A DNA stretch of 64,000 nucleotides from Apostichopus japonicus. Lineage: Eukaryota > Echinodermata > Holothuroidea > Aspidochirotida > Stichopodidae. Shown piece by piece: positions 27,001-39,000 of this stretch. Both the position numbers and the translations under genes were made by a program. Every line of letters begins with the position of its first letter. Position 1 is the first letter of the stretch. The stretch covers positions 15,834,178-15,898,177 of the forward strand of contig NC_092579.1 in NCBI RefSeq assembly GCF_037975245.1, in the 5' to 3' direction. The notes below the pieces were generated by a model. That model was not told the DNA's origin. It ran no database searches and saw only the letters and a program-made list of their open reading frames with translations.

Positions 27001-30000
27001 ATAATAGAGTACAGTACTTTTTTTGTTTTCTTTGACAGACAGTTCAAAACTGTTATCATATTTAACTTATGTTGTATTTGAATTGAAAATAAACTAGTCA
27101 AGATCATAATGAGTTTAAATGGCCGTTAAAGATCATCAGACTTTCAGAAAATCCAATTTTCCGTTTAAGTAGGGATGTCAGAAAGGAAGGTGCTAACTTC
27201 CAAAGCTTCACACTAGACAAACATGATTTTTTTTCCACCTCAAATATATGGAAGTTGGCAGTTTAGCAGTTTAGCTGGACATTGATGTTACTGACATATT
27301 TCCACCAGTGCTACTGTTCTTTAGAACAGGCATTCTGCCCAAATACAATGAATTTGGTGTAATAGAAGCTCACATGTTATACTGCTGTACAGTATGTACA
27401 GTACTGTACTGTAGATGTTACTAATGTATGGTACCGTGCTCTGCATTTTGAACTGATTGCTTCTATACATAGAAATGTATTTGATGCAAGTATATCACAT
27501 TACAGACACATTCTTCCCAATGTCGCTATCTTCTATGTAATTCAAGTGCCAGGTGTGTAGCTACTATTAGTGATTGATAACTCTGACCAAATGTGACCTC
27601 CCCGCCCCCAGGGGAGTACCTTACATGTTTGGAATAGCTCTCTATTAAGTAATTTTGTATCTTGTCTCATTATGAAGTATATAGTTTAGTTTTTTTTTAG
27701 TTTAGAGACCCAAGGATCAGGAAGCCTTACAGTACAGTAGCTTATTTGAGACCCTATCCATATATTGCACAAAGTTCTCTGTGTCCCTTGACCTCAAAGA
27801 TTAACAACCAAATGTTACTGTGTATCTGGAAAAATGCTCATAAAGACAGTTGAGTTGGGACTTTCATTTTGGTCAACAAGAACTTAACATTACACAGTGG
27901 ATATTTTTGCAATGGATTTGTGCATTTTGTTCTAAAGAAACATCTTACTGTGTATGCTACAGTACTGCAGTTCTAGGCCAATTTTAAACATTATATTACC
28001 ACCTAATCATTCCCAATGTCAGTTCTATGGGTACTGTATTTTACCTGTCAAGTTGTTTGTTGTTGTTTTAAGGATAACATTTTAAAAGACTAACAGTAGT
28101 ATTTAAATTCTTTATATGTTTCATGAATACTGAATTCATTCTTTAATAAATGATCTTTGCATAAATACAGTATTGACAATTGCACTTGGAATATCTGAAA
28201 TCCTTTCTCACTTGTAAAGTTGTCAGCCTTGTTCATTACAACAATTGATGAAAAGTCTAGATTACTAAATGTATTATTTTTTTTTACTTTGTTTTAACAT
28301 GAGATTCATTTAGATGGCACCACTTTGTATTAATCTGGCAGACTCACTTAGTACTATAAATCTGGCAGCACCACTTAGTACAAAATTTGGCAATAGAGTC
28401 GTCATAAATATATACTGGACGACTTACACTTTCATTCTATTTCATTAGTCCAAGTTATTCATCACAGTCCAATCCTCAAGACATGGATAGCTACGAGATC
28501 CCATACATGTCCCGTCGTTCCATAAAAGGCTCACGTGCTCCACCCCAGGTGACACCTCCAAGGCGGCAACCGTCCATGGAACCTCAGAGTTCCCGTAGAA
28601 GGTCAGCACGATTGGCTGGTAGGCCAATGGATGAGCCTCCTGCTCAGCACACGTCCACCCAGTACCCGTCAAATGCGAGACTGATACCGGGAGGAGGTCG
28701 TCCCAGTACTACAGAGCCCCATCATGGAAGCACCAGTGTCAGGGTACCCTATAAAGCACCGAGTTTTAGCTCCAGAAGTGGCTTGTTTTCTGAGAGAGAC
28801 TACAGGGATGATGAACAGTCCCTTACTCATTTGTATGGTGAGTTTGAAGTAGTTTGTTAACAAAACATAACAGAATAGGGCTTCTTTGGACTGTGAAAGG
28901 TTCTCCACGTTGCTCCAGGAAGGAAAAATTGCTTGACTTACTATATATAAAGTGTTCATGGCTGTACTTGAAACCTGTATACATTACTCATTTACATACT
29001 GTACTTTTTATGAACTTTAAAGTTCCACAAAGCAAAGCCACTTACTAATATTACACAAATTATTTAAGGAAAAAGCAAACTTGTTAAAGAAAAAATTATT
29101 TGAGTGAAAGTATAGTAACCCTAGTAAAAATTAGATGTATTTATTGTATAGAAGATTTTGTTTGCTAATGTTTATGTTGCTGTAGTAATTATGTTTGCTT
29201 TGTAATCATGACTAACCTTTTTGTGAAAATTTTGCCAAAAAGGATATTGAAATTTATTACCTTTCTTTCATTTTGGCTTATCTTATAGGATTAGATCAGT
29301 ATGATGACCCGGAAGTCTCTGGTAAGTTCATGATGATATTTCAAGATCCAAAATATAAAATGCTCTTAGGATGAAAATGGTTGCACGTGTACCAGAACAT
29401 GCAAAATATATTTCTCAATAGCAACACTAACAGTTGTGATGAAGACTTTGGCAGTTGGATTGATTTGGAATGGAGTATTGAATAAAAATGAGGTGAAACT
29501 CTGCAATACACTGGCTATTTCTGAATTATTTTGTCATCTCCCATGATGATAAATCATTGAAGTGAAAGGTTCTAATCCAATGTTATGAGGATTATTATAA
29601 ACTGTAAGCAAAATAGCTGTTTTGCTTTGAAATTCTGACATGATGATTCTTTAGAATATCCCTTGACAAAGTAATTAAAAAACAAATTAATTTGATATTG
29701 ACCACCCCACCCCCCCCCCTCTCGATATCACTCTATTTTGTTGCCAACCTCTGCTGTGGCAATTTTACGTGTTTTTTTTCTTTTTTTTTCTTCTCTTCCG
29801 TTTATCTCTGGAAGACACTGAATCTAGCCAAGCAAACTGTAAACTCAGTTCTAGCTTGGACAACACGGATTCCTCTTCGGAATGGTCGGAGAGAAGATCG
29901 CCAGTCGACATCATACACATCATTAAAGTTGTAATAGTAACTGCAATATACATAACTACCTACCCGCCAAGAACTGTGTACAGTTACCTCAAGTCTAAGC

Positions 30001-33000
30001 AACAGATAAGAACTCCTGTGTCATCTCAATCTTCCACTGCTGGTAAGTCATGAAGATAAAGGGCATTGTGGTTAAGGCAGTGGACTTGAGATCTAAGGAT
30101 TACAGGTTCGAGCCCTGGCCAGATCATTGTGTTGTGTCCTCGGGCAAAGCACTTTATCTCCATTGCCTCTCTTCACCCAGGTGTATTTATGGGGACTTGC
30201 AAGGTAACTTGTAAATATAGTCGCCTGCGCCGGTTTGTGGCTGCACCCTATGGGAAGTCCCCCGGGGACACATGGTTGTGGTACACTGTGGTGCCCTAGG
30301 AGAGATTGATTGACTTGCGCACACTTTGGTGTGTAGGTGTGACAAGTTACCAATGACCAAGGCTAAGTTGTAAAGTCGTGTGAGAGGGCCTTGGCCCTGA
30401 ACAAGACTGTAAACCTAAATAAAAAATAATAAAATGTCATGGAAACTTGGAAATCAATTGCAGGCCTGACAAAAAGGTCATGGAAAAGAGTAAAAAAATG
30501 TCAAATATCTTGAAAATGTAAAATTGAGATAAGTGCAACACTTACAGTGTTCTTGAAATATTTCTACATGAGCTTTTTGCCTCCTGAAAATTTGCCCCAA
30601 AATATTGATATATAGGACAAAGGTCTTGAAAGTTCTTACTTTTTTCATGGAAAAGTATTGAAAGTCCATTTTTGAGTGTGGGAACACTGTATTAGATTTA
30701 TGGATGAAAAGTTTATTGTTATCTTAAAGTGCTGTAGTGCTGCTAGTACCTATTTGGCGCGGTATCCTAAGTTCTTTTTAGCAATATTTATCAGGTTTAG
30801 TAAAAGTTTAGGGAACAAAGTTTGTCGTTCAGAGCAGGTGCACACAAACATACTAACAGAGCAGGTGCATACAAACACAAGGTCTCCGGTTTGAGTCACT
30901 CACAGATTAATGTATGTCGTCCAGTTACAGAGTTGTTGACAATTGACAATTCATAATCAAAGTTCATTCACAGAGCAGGTGCATACAATCAGAGAGGTAT
31001 TTGGTATGCCTACAAACACTGCATTGTGGTTTGTGTATAGTGAGTCACATATTGAAATATGGACAGCCCTTCCTGCCAGAATCATTGTTCTATTTCCTTC
31101 TTCTTTTGTTCTTTCTCTCAGGAAACGCAGTAAAATCAGTCCTACACTCATTGTCGCACACATTATATACCTTAGTGGCAAGTTCTCTTTTATTAGACGT
31201 CTGGACTCTAACCAGGACAAGGTACGTAATTGACATACCCATAATAGAAGCTGCTGAATTATTGCCTGATTTTAAATACTTTAATTTTAGGAGAACTTTA
31301 TCATTTTTGTGATGGGTTATTTCAATGTGTGTTTTCACAAAGTATGAGTGGTACATTGTAGTAATGATATGATGAATGATTGAGATATTACTGCTGCATT
31401 AAATTATGATCATTGTTTCTCCAACCATTCCTGCTGGTCTGATTTTCCTGGTTTTTATGCTTTTTAAGGTGGCTACTTATTGATGTGTGTCTTCAGTAGT
31501 ATAATTCATACTTTATATCATATATAATGAATATTGCAACAAATTCTGGTTGATATGTTTATTCAATTCCTGACCATTATTGCTATTTTGATATTCTGAT
31601 CATATATATCATATTAATTTTTTGCATTCTCTTGTCAGAGAGTGGTTATCCAACCTTGGAATTGCGACCCCAATCACAGCAGGACTTAAACAAGGGTCTT
31701 TCACTTCACTATTAACATCTAGGAGCAGCGCAGAAAGTCATCATAACACAATGCAAAGGAGGAGAAGAGGAGGGGGGTTTCCCTGCTGGATCTGTTTACT
31801 ATTATTATTATTACCCATACTCACTAGTAAGATTCAATATTTTATTCTCTACGTAGTTATTTGGTATTATTATTCTCTATTTATCTTGTCTCGTTCTCTG
31901 AGCAGACTTTTCCAAAACACATATTTTTTGGGGGGCATTTGGTCAGTATTACACAAATTATAATTGCAAGTTATCAAGCTAAATACACCAATCTCACAGA
32001 TGTTTTTCACCAGATGGAGGTTAAGGGGCTAGAACTAAATAAATTTGGTTCTCTCATGAATACTTCGATGCCACATTGCCTTAAAAAATGTCTGTTTCCT
32101 TCTGACTGTAAACTATCAAGACAAAAAGCGAGGCAAACAGAGCAACACTTTTACGAAAATGCTGTATTTCTCAATAATTGAGAATTGCTGCAAAAATGTT
32201 CTTATTTTAAGGAAATGGTTATAACAGCAGCTATGTCATTTCCTTAGATCTGCAGAGTGATGTTTTTATAATGAACAGGCAATATAATAAGATAATATAA
32301 TAATTTCAGAGCTTTAATTTGATTGTATAATGCAACACAATAGCCTTTAGAGACATTCAATACTTTTTGAACTGGTATACCAGCAGTGTATGAGCAGATA
32401 CTGTGTCTATATGCCTTCCTATTCAACCAATAGGAATGAAATATTTTTATGGCATTTTTTATTCTCTTCCAGGTTTGTACTTATTTTGGGGATTTGTACC
32501 TTTCCTTATGCCTCTTGCCGTAAATGAAACCAATGAAACAGAGGTAAGTATATTCAACTTTATACAGAATTATGATACATTCATAAATGCTATCAATATT
32601 CTTCTCTATAACTTTCTGGATTCTTCGTAATGACACAATACAGAGTATCTCTGCGGACAAACTGCCAACTGTGCAAAACTGCAGAGCACAAACAGATTAT
32701 ATAGTATGCAGCCTGGCTGCAGTAATGCTGCAGCCTGGCTGCTGCGATGCTGCTGCCTGGCTGCTGTGATGCTGCTGTCTGGCTGCTGTGATGCTGCAGC
32801 CTGGCTGCAGTGATGCTGCTGCCTGGCAGCAGTGATGCTGCAGCCTGGCTGCATGATGCCGTAGCCTGACCGCAGTGATGCTGCAGCCTGGGTGAAGTGA
32901 TGCTGCAGCCTGGCCGCAGTGATGCTGCAATCTAACTGCAGCCTGGCTGCAATGATGCTGCTGCCTGGCTGCTGTGATGCTGCAGCCTGGCTGCATGATG

Positions 33001-36000
33001 CCGTAGCCTGGCTTAGTGATGCTGCAGCCTAGCTGCATTGATGCTGCAGTGATGCCGCAGTGATGCTGCATTGATGCTGCAGTGGTGCTGTAACCACTGA
33101 TTATTGACACGTCAGTGCCTCACTTTGCTTATTTTCACAGCCACTCGCAGCTGTCAGTGATGGGATGGCGGTCATCTTGACCAGCTTAGGCGAGGATGTA
33201 GGATCCACTCCATCAGCCGCAGCAGCAGGGGCCGCCACAGGGGGCGCTATGGCTGGCTGTCTGCAATGTCTGAAAAGAGAAGACTTAATGCTGATGATAG
33301 CTGGCTTGATGAAAGACAATACGGAAAAGTTACAAGATCAGATACTGGAACAGAATAAGCAGATATTACTGGTAAGAAAGAATTCATTGCTTTCATCTAG
33401 GAGAGAGGTCATCATAGTCTATTAACCGATAGTGGATGAAACAAAGAACCTATTCAACCTTGGCATATAAATCCTACAGAAAAGGTCCCCATGGTCATGC
33501 AAGTTGCAAATTACTTCTTTTGATTGGTTACAGACCTCTAAAGAGCCCCTCCATATTAAAACTGAGTCAGGGAGTACATTCTTAAATAGTGGTTTCCTTG
33601 GCTCAGTTAGAGTCATTGACATGAGGCCTTTACATATCTCGATGGGGAAAAACCTCTTTTGAGCCAAATAGTGAGGATTCGAAAATGTATTTCATATTTC
33701 GATTTAATAAATAATGGAAAACTGACTGGGAAATTTTACACGATAGAAAAGAGAATTTTATGGCTAGAACAGGATTCGAATTGTAACCCAGAAGTCACTG
33801 GTTTGATTCTCTTTCTTGCCATCAATTTCTTTCTCTTTCCAAACAACTTGGTTTAAAGTTTAAGACCCATTTCAATATCAAACTACCCTATTTTATAATT
33901 CATCTGTATTATCTGGAATTTTTTCTTCATATCCCCGGGGTCACCACTCATCCATACTGTGTGTGGATAATCCTGCGTTTATGGTACAGTGTATATCACA
34001 TTGCACTGCAAGAAAAGAGAAGAATGAATCAGGAATCCTTAAAATATGACTTAAGGTATAGCAAAGGTCATTTATACTTGGTGAGGTTTCTCAGGATTTT
34101 GTGAGAACTGCACACACAAAAATGATAAAACAATAATATATATCAGATCTTTCAAAGTCAACTTCCTGACTCAAGTTGATTAAGAATATTGATAGTGAAT
34201 CATAAATGAAATATTAACCAGAATTGGTTGATGCCTTATTTTTCTTATTTCCTTATTCTTTTAAACTGCAGGGTATGTTTTAGCTGCATTAAGCCTAACA
34301 AACTCATATTGTTTTCCTACTCATTAATTCTGTGCCTTATGATTGATATATATCATCTTTCCAGATGTTGAAACATGGATCCGAGCAGGAGAAGAAAATA
34401 AACCAATTAGAGCTCCTGATCCAGAACCACCAGAGAGAGGTGTCCTCGAACAGAGCAAATTCTTTAAATGTCGACAGTTCCGTAGAAGAGGAATTAGCCC
34501 AAGTGAGGGCAGAGCTCAGGAATCTGGTACACATGAATGCTGAAGAATTAACCAGTGATCAACGGTTTGATTCGGTACAAGCCTTTAAGACTGATATGGA
34601 TAGATTGACTAGCAAGATCTCAAATCTCCATAAAGCATTCGAGGAAAGCAAGACCTCGCAAGATGCCTTGGAAATTTCACTCACCAACAGCGGTTCAGAG
34701 ATGGAGGGAAGAGTCACAGAGACGATGGAGTCGGTGCTTTCTCTACAGGACAATTTTAAGTTGAGACTGATTGAATTAGAGGACAGATTAAAAGACCTGA
34801 AAACAGTTGTTGTTGTTTTGGAAAATAGCAGAGAAAATAAACAAGATCAAATTAATTCACTGGTAAAACTAATTAATGACCTGGAGAGAGAGGTTGTTGA
34901 TGTGAAGTCAATGTTGAAACAATTGGAAGTCGCATTAGAGAATTTAAAGTCGGATTTTAGTGACAGAGGTGACAGACAAGCTATCAGTACTCTGAGAAGC
35001 GATTTTGAAACCCAGAAAGCGAAATTTGTCACACTGGAGTATCAATTGACGACTCACGTTGACGAAATTGGAAATATGAAAAGCCAGATGGAAATATTAA
35101 AGGATGATGTGAGTCTCTTAGATAAGAGAACTAACGCTGCTGATGAAAATGCTATGAAGGACAAACAATTATTTGGAACTTTGCTGCAGAAAACAAGTGA
35201 AAGTAATTCTCAGCATATCCAAGAACTCTCTTCCAATCTCGAGGCTCGATTTCAAGGTCTTCTGGAAGATGGGAAAGCTGTGGATAGCGATGATGTCATC
35301 GGACTGAGACAGTCTATCCAGAGTAATAGCGATCGGCTACGAGGCCTAGAGTCAGATCGAGAAGAGCTGGCCAGTTCCGTCAGCGACTTGTCGGTCGATA
35401 TCGAGAGAAATGCAGGTGCTTTGAAATTACTGGAAGGAAATTTGACCAGTTTGCATAACATCCTAAATGGCACCGGAGGAGCTGATCTGTCAAGGCAGAG
35501 AGGAGGAGCGCTGATGGTTATTCAAAATATCCAGACTTTGGAGAAGGACTTGCATAGCATGAAACTGAAGGTGGAGGGAATGCAGAGCCTTCAAGCAGCG
35601 GTAGACGGAACAGGCTCAATCTCGGAGGCAGCCCTAGCACAGTTAGCAGAGTTGCAAGCCTCCACCCTGAAACTGGAAGGAAAATTGATGGACGCATCAG
35701 AGTCAATCACAGATATCAATGCTGACGTCGAGGATCTTCAATCATCTCTTGGACTTCTCCAGGAGAGAACCGCCTCTCGCGATGGTTCTCCAATAACTTT
35801 TGAGGGACTCCAGTCAGATTTGGAGTCGGTCCACGAGACGGTTGTAGTTTTGCGAGACGGTCTGGACAGACTGGAGAAAGAGAACAGCGAGCAGGAAGTT
35901 GCAATAGCTGCCGTAGTCGCGGACAGTTCTCAGGTCAGCGAACGTCTCACCTCCGACGACGGTGAAATGATCGATCTCATCGCGATGCAATCAAACTTGT

Positions 36001-39000
36001 ATACATTCCATACAGATTCAAGCAAACTGGAGGCAATGATTAACTCTTTACAGAATGATATCAGTGGGCAGAACGAGAGGTTAGGACTGGTGTTAGTCGA
36101 TAGAGATAACCAGTATAATGTGGAGGACCGGATCAGCACATTCAGAGCGGATATCGCCAGTATGAGCGACAACCTGGCGGTCTACCAAAGCACAACAGTC
36201 CAATCTGATGGTGATGATGGTGGTAATGGTGCAGTGGCTGCTGGACTGGTCGACCTCGGGTCAAAGGTCACCTTAGTGGAGGCAGGATTAGCTGCGTTAC
36301 AATCGGGAAGGGACGGAAAAGATATGGAAGATCTACAGAGAGATGTGAATGCTTTGAAGGAGCAAGTAATCTCTCTCCGACGGAAACAAGAATCGTCAAG
36401 GTTTGTGAAATGATTTTTGCTATTAATATAGGAGACAATGTAGATATAGCTCAATTTGATGGATTTTATTCGGTTCTTTATTGCTCTTCAGGGGCAATAA
36501 TTTTTCCGGATAATTCAGTTATGCTGTTACATATCCTTCTTCCATAAGTACAGTTCCTAATAGATATAATAAATGATGGATGGAATTTCATGACGCTGGT
36601 AGTTAGATGTACGTACATATTCCCATACCCAGATTTAGAGTGCATACAGTACAGTGCAGTACACAAGGTCAACCATTGCGACCAATACACACTATGCAGT
36701 GCCACACTAACGAAGCCAGTGTTTTCTTTTTGGGAAGATTAGACCAATCACATTTCTCCTTATAAAAATCAACAAACTTTATACTATCCTCTTCTCATTG
36801 GGAAGATTTGTAACGCAAGTGGATGGATGACGGTGCAAGTTGCGGGAAGGATCAGGAATTGTTGCGGGAAATTCTCAGCAGGAGAAAATATGTTTTGTGG
36901 GACCCTCTAGATAAATTGCAGGAATCCTGCAATTGCGCATTCTAATGCAACCACTTTCGGGCAGTTTTATTTACACAGTTTGCAATCAAATTGTTACTAA
37001 TACAAAAATGGTAGTCAGTGGTGGTGCTAACGGCAAATTGCAATCTGGGTGTGGTATTGGAAATGTTCTTCCCAATTGCTAAACCTCATTGCTTCAAATG
37101 CCACTCGGCCACAACACAGGTTACAAGGGAAACTATTGTGTCTCAAACAATGAATGATTGGTGACAGGGGTAAACTGGTATAAGGCAGTTGGTTTTTGAG
37201 ACAGTTAATGAATTTATAATCATTATTTATTACATTTTACACTCTATCCTACATAAACGAAATAGCCACATTAACATGTAGAGTTTTCCTATTAAATTGA
37301 GTGACATTTAATGGTGATGTAACATGTCTTGTTCATCTATTAGCGATAGCGAAAGCGGTGGTCTAGGGGCAGGAGCGGGTTTCCATTCTGATGAGGATAT
37401 CACCGATCTCAAGTCAGAATTCTCCAAGCTGAATGCTCGTTACGACTCACTGAATACGCATTTCAATGACTGCTGCCAATACAAATCAGAAATGCTGGTA
37501 AGTGAAGGAACAGCTTTCATATCTATAAAGATTTGCAAACTAATTTCACCCAAAAAAAAACAATTATTGCAACTGTATACGTACTTGATCTGCATGCAGC
37601 TCCAAGGGACGAAATAGTTTTAGAGAATTGATTAGCAATAATTGCTCGACAATTCTTGGAAATAGCAATTAGCATTAGCAGGTACTGCATCTTTTGCTAA
37701 TCAAAAGTAATATTGATTAGCAACTGGCAATTCTTGGGTAGCAAATTGCTATGCGAACCCAGTTATTTCGTCCCTTGAGCTCTTCCAATGCATTCAAAGT
37801 TTGATTGATCTGTGTGTGTATAAAACCCTTATGTGAATGTGAATACCTTGGAATTATAATTTAACACTGCTCTGGTGATTCTTGCAGATCTAGAAAAATC
37901 TTATAAAGCCATTCAAAATTATCACTTTGAATAGAAACAACCTTAATGTGTGCATGCAAATAGCTCCTATCTATACATACTGTAGAAGATGTTAAATGCC
38001 TTGAACATAATTTAACACTTAAAATCAGCTCTTATCAGTGCATGGATGATTGAAATTGTTTTCAAAACTTTAAATCAGGTCCTATTTACTTCACTCCTCC
38101 CGTACCCATCTCCATGCAACACATTCACTCCAAATTTCCTCAACGGATTCTGTATAGAAACAATGTTTTAATAATGTATTACTTCTTGCACTCTGGCAGA
38201 CCTCTCTGAGACCTACCATTAAAGCTTAGCAATTGATAATTGGGGTCACAAAACATAGGTCTGTCAAATTTGCATTGACACCATGATTCGCACTCCTTTT
38301 TTTGCGTTTAAAATTGCTATTTCTTACTTATTAACAATTGCAAAAAATGCTGTAGTTTTTGTAAAAGGACCAACAGAACAGTTCGAAGTAATGTAATGTT
38401 AGTCAAATTAACATATATAGAGTGTGCATAGAAGTAGAATGCATGTAGATTTAATTTGACTTGATTTCTTTCCGTTTTGGTTTCACCAAAGATTGCAAAT
38501 TGCCTTATATATCTTAAAGCAAATGCATGAGTCACTTCAGTTTATTATTAATTTCTTTTTTTGCAATAAAAAAAAATGTTCTAGGGAGTTGGTTTGAGTC
38601 CTGGGTATGGTTTCTTAGCTGCTGAACCCAGTGAAAATGGCACAGAAGACACAGAGGTAAGGGGTAATTTATGAATATTCATGGTGTTTCTTCTTTCTCC
38701 GTCCAATTATATCCACCATCTTTAGGAAATTTTCTTCTTTGTGAAGGATATGTGTGATGGAATTATATTCTTTTGTTCATAGAAATTCACTTTCTATAGG
38801 ATAAACCTTTACAAATATTAAGCCTTACAGTGATAATTGGGTGGTTTCCCCCAAAGTTATAAAGTTTTAACAAAGGTGGAGTTTGCCTTGCCAATTTTTT
38901 TTTCTTTTTCTTACTATTAAACCAGCCAGTTTCATTTCTGATGGCTCTGCAAATAAATTTTGCTTCTTCTGCATTGACCTGGAAAAATTGTTGAATAGCT

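Noticed and set aside
31861-32181. 106-codon plus-strand frame after SUN exon 8
   Set aside because: It lies in SUN intron 8, has no motif and overlaps the real exon in another frame.
32704-33100. CRISPR-like array
   Set aside because: Units are directly adjacent with no unique spacers, in an animal intron; it is a minisatellite.
32697-33110. 137-codon minus-strand repeat protein
   Set aside because: It is a translation of the 22-bp minisatellite inside SUN intron 9; the period is not a codon multiple and there is no other support.
34365-36454. Minus-strand frames of 60-90 codons within the coiled-coil exon
   Set aside because: They are antisense shadows of SUN exon 11, whose plus frame is open for 678 codons with splice signals at both ends.
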